Of a stretch of 5,496 nt of DNA, positions 1-5,496 are shown in pieces (the stretch's first letter is position 1; every line of letters begins with the position of its first letter). The stretch spans positions 1 through 5,496 of the forward strand of contig DAOVUU010000205.1 of assembly GCA_030632405.1 (NCBI GenBank), given 5' to 3'. The DNA is from Desulfobulbaceae bacterium. GTDB lineage: Bacteria > Desulfobacterota > Desulfobulbia > Desulfobulbales > Desulfocapsaceae. The position numbers and the translations under genes were made by a program. The notes beneath the pieces were generated by a model. It did no database searches. It saw nothing but the letters and a program-made list of their open reading frames with translations, and was not told the DNA's origin.

Positions 1-1
1 G

Positions 2-700
2 TGGGCAAATCAGCATATCAATCTTGGTTTTCTCTTCCTTTTTGCGGGATTATTGCACATCTACTATAACTGGCGTCCTATTACAGCCTATATGAAAAAT
101 AAAGCCAGAGAACTCAAGGTGTTTACGCCATCTTTCAATGTGGCCATGCTCCTGACACTTGTTGTCGGATTTGGAACATATTTTGAGATTCCGCCAATGA
201 GCAGTGTAATTAAGCTTGGTGATGTAATTAAAGATTCGGCTGCTGCCAAATACGGTGAACCTCCATATGGTCATGCAGAGCTTTCATCTTTGAAACTTTT
301 TTCCAAAAAGCAGGAACTGGATCTGGATCAAGCCTTGGAGCTTTTAAATAAAGCGGGAATACAATTTGGTGACAGCAAAGATATTCTGGCAGCTATAGCA
401 GCCGGGAATAAAATGAGCCCACAGGATATCTACCAAATTATTAAACCGGCAGCTAGAAAGAAAACAGATGCGGGAGCGGTTGCCTTTCCAGAGAGCCCTG
501 AGTCCGGATTTGGCAATATGACTCTGGCTGCAATGTGCAGTGAGTATAATCTTATGTACCAGGTTATCCGTCGCGGTTTAGAAGAAAAAAATGTCAAGGT
601 CGATGCCGATATGACTATTAAAGAGATTGCTGAAGCAAATGGGAAGGACCCCATGGCCGTTTTCGAAGATATCCGTGTTCTGGTTAATGAGAGTCGTTAG
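2..700 (+). CDS. DUF4405-like membrane protein, 5' truncated by window edge
   Basis: The frame is open from base 2 to the TAG at 698-700, so the gene starts left of the window; a TTG at 53 is internal, because 17 in-frame codons before it fit the same membrane helix. The visible 232 residues begin with a helix (about 6-22) carrying H5 and H19, the latter in HIYYNW. A basic loop and a second helix (about 45-63) follow, then a soluble tail of about 165 residues. The His-containing helix followed by NWR resembles the DUF4405 family, whose histidines are thought to act like cytochrome b haem ligands; haem binding here is inference. The tail holds two similar units, residues 89-150 and 170-227, each of the form G-x-x-x-L, a helical stretch, a hydrophobic residue near the middle, then IA...P...I. 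A likely role is membrane electron transfer, but substrate and partner are unknown. ackA follows 109 bases later on the same strand. Confidence 0.7.
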   Translation, partial: WANQHINLGFLFLFAGLLHIYYNWRPITAYMKNKARELKVFTPSFNVAMLLTLVVGFGTYFEIPPMSSVIKLGDVIKDSAAAKYGEPPYGHAELSSLKLFSKKQELDLDQALELLNKAGIQFGDSKDILAAIAAGNKMSPQDIYQIIKPAARKKTDAGAVAFPESPESGFGNMTLAAMCSEYNLMYQVIRRGLEEKNVKVDADMTIKEIAEANGKDPMAVFEDIRVLVNESR

Positions 701-779
701 GTGTCATTTATCGAATTTGTATCTTTGGAAGGGTAGAGTGAGGGTTGTGGTTGAGATTTGAAAATGGGGATGGACTGCT

Positions 780-786
780 AAGGTGG
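780..786 (+). promoter_or_regulatory. Possible ribosome binding site for ackA (poorly spaced)
   Basis: AAGGTGG is the only purine-rich Shine-Dalgarno-like stretch ahead of ackA. It lies 14 bases before an in-frame GTG at 801 and 23 bases before the ATG at 810, both longer than the usual 5-10. The spacing slightly favours the GTG, whereas protein family alignment favours the ATG. No convincing sigma-70 or sigma-54 promoter was found in the 701-809 gap. Confidence 0.3.
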
Positions 787-809
787 TATTTTAAAAAAGT
801 GTGATTTAT

Positions 810-2021
810 ATGAAAATATTGGTTATTAACTCAGGCAGTTCCTCCATTAAGTTTCAGCTGCTTGAAATGACAGATGAGTCTGTACTGGCTTTGGGGCTTA
901 TCGAGAGAATAGGAGAAAAAGAGGGTTTTATTAGATGTATACTGCATCCTGAAACCAGAGAAAAAAGGACTATAGAGCGGGTTGAATTAATAGCCGATCA
1001 TAAAAGCGGCATGCATAAAGCTGTTGGCATATTGACGGATTCAGATACAGGCGTTATTTCAAGTAGTGCTGATATAAAGGCAGTCGGCCATCGTGTAGTG
1101 CACGGCGGAGAAGCTTTCCATCAACCGACGCTTATTACGGATGCCGTTCTTGCAGCCATCAAACAAAACATTCCTCTTGCACCTCTTCATAATCCACCAA
1201 ATCTTGATGGCATTCTGGTAGCCCAGAATCTTTTCCCGGGAGTCCCGCAAATCGCCGTATTTGATACAGCTTTTCACCAGTCGATCCCGCCCCATGCATT
1301 TCATTATGCGCTGCCCTATGAACTTTATGAGGAGCAGCGAATTCGCAAGTATGGATTTCACGGAACTTCCCATAAATATGTGGCAAATGAGTGCGCATAC
1401 CAGATGGGTAAATCCCTTGAAAGGCTGAATCTGATCACTATTCACCTGGGTAATGGCTGTTCGATGACCGCAATAAAAAACGGCAGGAGCGTTGATACCA
1501 CACTCGGTCTTACACCACTTGAAGGATTGGTTATGGGTACCCGCAGCGGTGATGTGGATCCTGCTGTTCACGCTTACCTTGCTAGAAACTGTGGCATGGA
1601 CATTGATTCAATTGACGGAATGCTGAACAAAGAATCCGGTCTTAAAGGGCTCTGCGGAATGAATGATATGCGGGATATTCATGACCAGATTGCAAGCGGC
1701 AATGAGAGAGCTCGGCTGGCTCTTGAAGTCCAGACCTATCGAAATCGTAAGTACGTGGGAGCATATCTGGCGGTACTCGGTCGAGTGGATGCCATCGTTT
1801 TCACCGCAGGGATTGGTGAAAACGATGGGGTTGTTCGTGGTAAGACACTGGAGGGACTCGAGATATTTGGAATTTCCCTTGATCCTGTTGCAAATAACCA
1901 GCGGGTGAAAAGCCCCGTACTGCTCAGTTCGAAGGAGAGTCGAATTCAGGTCTGGGGGATCCCTACCAATGAAGAGCTTGCTATTGCCCGGGAATCAAAA
2001 ACAGTTCTAGAAGGTTGCTAG
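810..2021 (+). CDS. ackA: Acetate kinase
   Basis: This cytoplasmic enzyme interconverts acetate plus ATP with acetyl phosphate plus ADP, giving substrate-level ATP from acetyl-CoA together with phosphotransacetylase. The product is 403 residues, the family's usual length. Family landmarks are all present: NSGSSSIK (N7), GHRVVHGGE (R95), FDTAFHQ (D152), YGFHGTSH (H184), HLGNG, GTRSGDVDP (R245), AGIGEN and PTNEE (E388). These sit about four positions after the Methanosarcina thermophila catalytic residues R91, D148, H180, R241 and E384. The ADP-binding loop reads GMNDMRD (D286, R288) and looks one residue shorter than usual. I chose the ATG at 810 because it places the family's MKILVINSGSSS start and N7 correctly; an in-frame GTG at 801 would add three residues. 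No pta gene is in the window. The gene converges on the minus-strand transporter genes, with its stop codon inside a hairpin. Confidence 0.97.
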   Translation: MKILVINSGSSSIKFQLLEMTDESVLALGLIERIGEKEGFIRCILHPETREKRTIERVELIADHKSGMHKAVGILTDSDTGVISSSADIKAVGHRVVHGGEAFHQPTLITDAVLAAIKQNIPLAPLHNPPNLDGILVAQNLFPGVPQIAVFDTAFHQSIPPHAFHYALPYELYEEQRIRKYGFHGTSHKYVANECAYQMGKSLERLNLITIHLGNGCSMTAIKNGRSVDTTLGLTPLEGLVMGTRSGDVDPAVHAYLARNCGMDIDSIDGMLNKESGLKGLCGMNDMRDIHDQIASGNERARLALEVQTYRNRKYVGAYLAVLGRVDAIVFTAGIGENDGVVRGKTLEGLEIFGISLDPVANNQRVKSPVLLSSKESRIQVWGIPTNEELAIARESKTVLEGC

Positions 2022-2047
2022 AGGACAACCTTCCAAGGCAGTCTTGG
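2010..2047. terminator. Two adjoining hairpins between convergent genes
   Basis: GAAGGTTG (2010-2017) pairs perfectly with CAACCTTC (2026-2033) around an 8-base loop that contains the ackA stop. CCAAG (2033-2037) pairs with CTTGG (2043-2047). They lie in the 42-base convergent gap and over the end of ackA, so a two-way transcription stop is plausible. Neither strand has a proper T-run directly after a stem; on the minus strand a T5 lies about ten bases beyond. The call is therefore weak. Confidence 0.35.
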
Positions 2048-2063
2048 CTCATCTGCTGCAAAA

Positions 2064-2618
2064 CTATCTGATTTTGTCTGGAAGGAGTTTTGCTATTACA
2101 ATCATCGTAATACCGATACCCACAGCCAGCCACGGGCCCCAGCTCATATCCAATAGCGGTGTTGATTTTGATGTTACAATCAGTGTTGCCTTACCGCCGA
2201 AGAGTTTCTGCATAAGCCAGGTGCCTTTCAGGCTTCCGTACATGATCATGTAGAGTCCAGCTCCTGCAAGTCCGCCCAGGGTGAAAATAAGTGCATCTAT
2301 TCTGCCGGTGCCAAGGGCGACCAGACCGGTTCCCGGACAAAAACCGGAGATAGCCCAGCCAAGGCCAAGGAGCATGCCGCCAAAAATAACGCCTGTGTAC
2401 ATGGACTTGATGCTCAGATGTCCACCATCGATAATTCCGGTGATCAAGCCGATGAACAGGAGTGCAGAAGAGACACCGATTCCTGCAAAAATTGTTTTCA
2501 TCAGGTGAAGATCGGTGAGGCGCAACATGCCTATGATTTTATCTGGGTCCGCCGCACCGATACGCTGAAGAACAAAGCCGAATATGGTTCCTATAAGAAT
2601 TGCCAGTATGATATCCAT
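2064..2618 (-). CDS. YeeE/YedE family sulfur transporter, C-terminal-half protein
   Basis: This 184-residue, very hydrophobic inner-membrane protein has about five likely helices (near 1-19, 42-62, 73-93, 107-127 and 159-179). The signature is SGFCPGTGLV at 91-100, with C94 in the family's G-x-CPG-T motif, followed by a G-rich segment. The single-chain relative TsuA/YeeE of Spirochaeta thermophila takes up thiosulfate using conserved cysteines, so a sulfur compound such as thiosulfate is the inferred substrate. The protein is about half the length of a full YeeE, and its partner is the gene just upstream in transcription order. The gap between them is 9 bases, and the AGGAG ribosome binding site overlaps the upstream TAG stop (2628-2630) with six bases before the ATG. 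That spacing indicates co-translation. The exact sulfur species cannot be told from sequence. Confidence 0.88.
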   Translation of the reverse strand: MDIILAILIGTIFGFVLQRIGAADPDKIIGMLRLTDLHLMKTIFAGIGVSSALLFIGLITGIIDGGHLSIKSMYTGVIFGGMLLGLGWAISGFCPGTGLVALGTGRIDALIFTLGGLAGAGLYMIMYGSLKGTWLMQKLFGGKATLIVTSKSTPLLDMSWGPWLAVGIGITMIVIAKLLPDKIR

Positions 2619-2627
2619 GTTCTGCTC

Positions 2628-3185
2628 CTATTTTTTGTAGAGAATCAAGGCAGTCGGGACTGCGACTGCAAATGTGGAAAGGGCGAAGATGTAGCCGCTG
2701 ATTGATGTCTGCATCATGCCACTCATCATATGACCGCTGGTACAGCCTCCTGCAAGGCGGGCACCCCAGAGCACAATAAATCCACCTGTGAATGTTATTG
2801 CAGCCCGAGCCATATAGCCGCTGCCGAACCGACGGCGGTGGATTTCGGGGAGTTGTTTTATTTTGCCTGCAGGTGCGGTGCCTTGAAAAACCCGGCCGAG
2901 AAAACCACCTAGAATCATGCTCAAGACAAAAACAAAGCTGTAGTTCAGCGGTTTTGCAACTGATTTAGCATATTTCCCGCCGGATTTGTTGAGATAGGCG
3001 TTGCTGCTGCCGTACCCCGTTTTGGTGTTCTCATCTTTTACAACCAGTGTGTCATTGATGGAATTACCGATAACTCCATCGAGAATGACAAACTGGGTTG
3101 AAACCCCTATCGGTTTAACTAGAATAACTGCCAGTAGAAAGGCGATTCCAAGAGCACTGCCTCCTTTTAACCAGTCCCAATACAT
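2628..3185 (-). CDS. YeeE/YedE family sulfur transporter, N-terminal-half protein
   Basis: This 185-residue membrane protein is the first gene of the transporter operon. Helices are likely near 8-25, 81-100, 125-143 and 163-182. KPIGVST (24-30) and GARLAGGCTSGHMMSG (141-156), with C148 in GGCTSGH, match the YeeE/YedE sulfur-transport repeat; the cysteine is expected to contact the sulfur substrate. Between the first two helices lies a polar stretch of about 40 residues (41-79) rich in Asn, Lys, Ser and Gly, and a basic loop RRRFGSGY (117-124) precedes the third helix. The start is supported by AAAGGAG six bases before the ATG. A promoter probably lies in the 149-base gap before it, which also contains a long palindrome. 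With the following gene it should build one complete channel. It could instead carry another small sulfur or selenium species. Confidence 0.88.
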   Translation of the reverse strand: MYWDWLKGGSALGIAFLLAVILVKPIGVSTQFVILDGVIGNSINDTLVVKDENTKTGYGSSNAYLNKSGGKYAKSVAKPLNYSFVFVLSMILGGFLGRVFQGTAPAGKIKQLPEIHRRRFGSGYMARAAITFTGGFIVLWGARLAGGCTSGHMMSGMMQTSISGYIFALSTFAVAVPTALILYKK

Positions 3186-3212
3186 AATTGTCTCCTTTAT
3201 AAAGTGTTATAA

Positions 3213-3260
3213 ATATGATGGCGTCGTAAAAATAATGACCTTTTTACGACGCCGTCAAAT
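3213..3260. repeat. Long intergenic palindrome with GGCGTCGTAAAAA arm
   Basis: GGCGTCGTAAAAA (3220-3232) and TTTTTACGACGCC (3241-3253) are a perfect 13-base inverted repeat around the loop TAATGACC. The pairing continues outward past one T/G position through TGA/TCA (3216-3218 with 3255-3257) and, after one A/A mismatch, through 3213-3214 with 3259-3260. It lies between the deacylase and the YeeE operon, 28 bases before the operon's start codon. The outer T/G position would be a wobble pair in one RNA strand, suggesting selection on structure or an ageing repeat. It could be a dispersed palindromic element, a terminator for the deacylase transcript, or a 5' leader hairpin for the transporter mRNA. 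No T-run follows the stem, so simple intrinsic termination is not clear. Confidence 0.7.
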
Positions 3261-3314
3261 ATGTTTCAGCAATGAAAACTGCAATGGTGAGTACTGAAAT
3301 TAAGATTGCGGGAC

Positions 3315-3336
3315 AATTTAATCATTTGATTAAATT
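3315..3336. repeat. AT-rich perfect inverted repeat over the deacylase stop
   Basis: AATTTAATCA (3315-3324) and TGATTAAATT (3327-3336) are exact reverse complements separated by two bases. The right arm covers the first two bases of the deacylase stop codon (3335-3337). The short spacing and AT-rich arms fit a protein-binding palindrome or a weak transcript-end hairpin. There is no T-run beyond it in the direction of transcription. Confidence 0.45.
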
Positions 3337-4903
3337 AGTAAAGGGGTTTTATCATCTCAATTTGCGTGCTGTCTTTATGCGCACTGTTTTTGATAAATTT
3401 TCCAGCCATTTCACCGGTAAATTTACCATCATCCATGGCAAGCATACCATTGATGATGAGAAAATCGATCCCTTTGCTATATTGATGAGGTTGCTCGAAA
3501 GTCGAAGCATCTTCAATTTCACGGGGATTAAATACAACGATGTCTGCGCAGGCCCCTTCCTCTAAAGTGCCTCGGTCGGTGAGACCAAACCTTTTTGCAG
3601 GATTTGATGTCATTTTCCGAATAGCATTTTCAATGGAGAGGGTTTTTTTCTCTCGAACGTATTTTGAGAGAACCCGCGGAAAGGTGCCGTAAGACCTGGG
3701 ATGCGGTTTTTGTTCTTTAAATTCGATAATTGAACCATCGGAGGCGACCATCCCGTCTTCGTACTTTAATATCGTTTCTACATCTCTTTCATCAAGACAA
3801 TGGAAAATACATTTAACATCACCAAGAGCAGTTAAATCCAGAATCAACTCGCAAGCATCCTCAAAGGTGGGGGGATGGCCGGTCTTTTCCATTAACTGCG
3901 CCAGAGATTTCCCCTCAATTTCCGGTTTGTTCGGGGAATGGCAAATCATTACATTGTCTGGATCTCCACCACCACGAGCATTCTTTAAATTCCAATGTAT
4001 CACTTTCAGAATTTGTGTTCTTTTTCGGGAATCCTTCAATAGTTTTCTCGTATCCCGCAGTCCGCCTTCAAGCGCCCAACTGGGTAAAAACACATCTATA
4101 GTTGTGCTCGTGGCGTTATACGGATATTGATCAAAGGAAATATCAATGCCCTGGTTTTGGAGTTCAGTGATTTTGGCAAGAGTTTCACCACTCTTTCCCC
4201 ACATAGATTTGCCGATGAGTTTATGGTGGGAGAGATGAACAGGAATTCCGCTCTGTCGACCTACTTCAGAGGCTTCTTCAATGGCTTTTATAATTCCAAT
4301 GCCTTCATCTCTAAGGTGAGTTGTATAAATACCATTATAGTTTTTCACTACTCCGCAGAGTTCAGCAATTTCCTCTCTGCTGCTGTAGGCTCCAGGTATA
4401 TAAATTAAACCAGTCGATATACCCAACGCGCCATTTTGCATTTCTCTGGCAACTATTTTTTTCATATCCGCTAATTCATTCTCACCTGCGTACCTGTTCA
4501 CACACCCCATGACTGTTTCCCGGACTCGGTTATGGCCAATGAGCATGCCAACATTGATTCCAATGGAACTCTTTTTGATCTGGCTGGAAAAATCTGCCAC
4601 ATCAACAGTCGACATGCCGCAATTACCGCCGATAACCAGAGTTACACCTTGAAACAGGTAGTTGAGAGCCTGGCGTGTAGCACTGTTTTTCAGAAGATCT
4701 TTGTCACAATGGGTATGGACATCAATGAATCCAGGGCTTACAATTTTTCTAGACGCATCGATTAATCTATGTGCCGAGCCAGTGATATTTTTTTCTATTC
4801 TGGCTATTTTGCCATTCTTAACTGCTATATCACCGAAATACCCCGGTGTTCCTGTCCCATCTATCAAAAAACCATTGCGGATAATAAAATCATAGTCAAA
4901 CAT
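3335..4903 (-). CDS. N-acyl-D-amino-acid deacylase (D-aminoacylase family)
   Basis: This is a zinc amidohydrolase that hydrolyses N-acyl-D-amino acids to a D-amino acid and a carboxylate. The 522-residue product has the expected order of parts: a short beta-sandwich lead (IIRNGFLIDGTG), the TIM-barrel motif GFIDVHTHCD (H63, H65), GGNCG (C95), THLRDE (H196), LSHHK (H226 or H227), DQYPYNA, ASDGS (D389), HPRSYGTFPRVL (401-412), and the C-terminal RGTLEEGACADIVVF return to the sandwich domain. These match the metal and catalytic set known from Alcaligenes D-aminoacylase (two His, Cys, His, His, Asp). No signal peptide is seen, so it should be cytoplasmic. In-frame GTG at 4948 and ATGs at 4942 and 4921 would extend it by 15, 13 or 6 residues, but family alignment and a GAGGAA site favour 4903. 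Acyl and amino-acid preference (for example D-Glu or D-Asp versus general) is not readable here. The ycaO stop lies 106 bases upstream. Confidence 0.9.
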   Translation of the reverse strand: MFDYDFIIRNGFLIDGTGTPGYFGDIAVKNGKIARIEKNITGSAHRLIDASRKIVSPGFIDVHTHCDKDLLKNSATRQALNYLFQGVTLVIGGNCGMSTVDVADFSSQIKKSSIGINVGMLIGHNRVRETVMGCVNRYAGENELADMKKIVAREMQNGALGISTGLIYIPGAYSSREEIAELCGVVKNYNGIYTTHLRDEGIGIIKAIEEASEVGRQSGIPVHLSHHKLIGKSMWGKSGETLAKITELQNQGIDISFDQYPYNATSTTIDVFLPSWALEGGLRDTRKLLKDSRKRTQILKVIHWNLKNARGGGDPDNVMICHSPNKPEIEGKSLAQLMEKTGHPPTFEDACELILDLTALGDVKCIFHCLDERDVETILKYEDGMVASDGSIIEFKEQKPHPRSYGTFPRVLSKYVREKKTLSIENAIRKMTSNPAKRFGLTDRGTLEEGACADIVVFNPREIEDASTFEQPHQYSKGIDFLIINGMLAMDDGKFTGEMAGKFIKNSAHKDSTQIEMIKPLY

Positions 4904-4913
4904 GGAAAAAGAG

Positions 4914-4919
4914 TTCCTC
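4914..4919 (-). promoter_or_regulatory. Ribosome binding site supporting the deacylase start
   Basis: Read on the minus strand this is GAGGAA, ten bases before the ATG at 4903. The alternative starts at 4921, 4942 and 4948 have no comparable purine-rich site upstream, so this site decides for the shorter protein, in agreement with the family's usual MxDYDFIIRNG-like beginning. Confidence 0.5.
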
Positions 4920-5009
4920 ATTTTATATTGCTTTGTCAGCATTGGCACATTAGCGGCCTGGTATTTGTTATATCCAGATATCTATTTTTTTCCTGCACAT
5001 AGGGTAGTC

Positions 5010-5496
5010 TTAAAATATTGACCTCTGTTTTGTTTCATCCAGTTGTCTGTAGAGTTTGAGCAGACTACAATGGCTTGGTGAAAGCTCCTGCCAGCTGGCT
5101 GCAAAAGTGAGCCCTGGGAATGTGACTTTTCCGGCAATTATAGCTTTTGCCTCATAAATTTCTTCTTCTCCAAAGTAGAGCCTGAGTCCTTTTCTGTAAC
5201 TCGAAAAATTTTCTCCCTTCACCTTGAAACTGAGAAGTGTGTTCAGAAGTCTGAAAAGCTTTTGGCGGTTCTCCGACAAATTACCATGTTGATGACACCA
5301 GTTACACCACTCTCGGGCATCTTTATACTGGTGTAGAGAGAGAAAAATCAAGGCCTTCATTTCACCAACTGATAGAGCATACCATACTGAATCGACATCA
5401 AAAAGAACACCGATAAGATCAGAGATAAGATACTGGTCACTCATATTTAATTCTTCCAGCCTGCCAAGGAAATTTTGAAGTTCAACGCCGTCCATA
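5010..5496 (-). CDS. ycaO: YcaO, C-terminal domain only (5' part beyond window)
   Basis: The 161 visible residues match, from my knowledge of the protein, the end of E. coli YcaO. WYALSVGEMKAL (38-49) corresponds to WYTLRIGELKAM, REWCNWC (61-67) to VWTEWT, RLYFGEEEIYEA (105-116) to RMYGADAVEAA, AGKVTFPGL (121-129) to SGEAAFYGL, and HCSLLKLYRQL (142-152) to HQSLLKAYEKL. YcaO is an ATP-grasp-like enzyme of about 590 residues that assists RimO in beta-methylthiolation of the aspartate of ribosomal protein S12. The C-terminal region is a helical TPR-like domain found in this type and absent from most peptide cyclodehydratases. The ATG at 5495 is internal; the gene continues off the right edge, so the catalytic domain is not visible. 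The TAA stop is at 5010-5012, and the deacylase follows on the same strand after 106 bases. A stand-alone fragment or pseudogene cannot be excluded from this window. Confidence 0.8.
   Translation of the reverse strand, partial: MDGVELQNFLGRLEELNMSDQYLISDLIGVLFDVDSVWYALSVGEMKALIFLSLHQYKDAREWCNWCHQHGNLSENRQKLFRLLNTLLSFKVKGENFSSYRKGLRLYFGEEEIYEAKAIIAGKVTFPGLTFAASWQELSPSHCSLLKLYRQLDETKQRSIF

Noticed and set aside
50..274. Minus-strand frame at the left edge
   Set aside because: It is antisense to the membrane protein reading frame, which is open to the window edge and shows coherent helices and motifs.
751..781. TTGAGA followed by TGCTAA as an ackA promoter
   Set aside because: The spacer is 19 bases, the -10 match is poor, and the -10 would overlap the only possible ribosome binding site.
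1059..1571. A 170-codon open frame on the minus strand inside ackA
   Set aside because: It lies wholly within a convincing acetate kinase gene, its product resembles no family I know, and it has no plausible ribosome binding site context.
2281..2705. Plus-strand open frames across the transporter genes
   Set aside because: They run antisense to two clear membrane-protein genes and read as low-complexity shadow frames (many Pro, Arg and Lys) with no family features.
3235..3258. Minus-strand TTGACG with a TTATTT 17 bases later as promoter of the transporter operon
   Set aside because: The -35 match is good, but the -10 is weak and both elements are part of the palindrome, so the match may be incidental.
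3867..4765. Several plus-strand open frames of 60-93 codons opposite the deacylase
   Set aside because: They are antisense to a full-length deacylase carrying all the catalytic motifs; no domain or upstream signal supports them.
4970..4983. ATATC-CA-GATAT small palindrome upstream of the deacylase
   Set aside because: The arms are only five bases in an AT-rich stretch, within what chance would give.

Overview
The window looks like ordinary chromosome from an anaerobic, moderately AT-rich bacterium, most likely a Desulfobacterota (sulfate-reducer type) genome. This is an inference from four things: a DUF4405-type membrane protein with a repeated soluble tail, an acetate kinase, a YeeE/YedE sulfur transporter split into two half-size genes, and a long intergenic palindrome with a GGCGTCGTAAAAA arm of a kind I associate with that group. 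No rRNA, tRNA, CRISPR array, transposase or phage gene is visible.

Layout. The left part (2-2021) is read on the plus strand: the 3' end of a DUF4405-like membrane protein, a 109-base gap, then a complete acetate kinase gene (ackA). The right part (2064-5496) is read entirely on the minus strand. In transcription order it holds the 3' end of ycaO (running off the right edge), a complete N-acyl-D-amino-acid deacylase gene, a 149-base gap with two palindromes, and a tightly spaced two-gene operon encoding the halves of a YeeE/YedE transporter. The two blocks converge at about 2022-2063, where two adjoining small hairpins lie over and just after the ackA stop codon.

How the genes may work together. 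AckA interconverts acetyl phosphate plus ADP with acetate plus ATP; no phosphotransacetylase gene is in view. The YeeE/YedE halves should together form one membrane channel for thiosulfate or a related sulfur compound. YcaO, judged by its E. coli-like C-terminal domain, is the helper of RimO in methylthiolating ribosomal protein S12 rather than a peptide-antibiotic cyclodehydratase. The deacylase should release free D-amino acids from N-acylated forms. No single pathway unites these genes, and I see no strong case for a novel system. The items most worth a second look are the long palindrome at 3213-3260, the duplicated tail of the DUF4405-like protein, and the ycaO-deacylase-transporter order on one strand.
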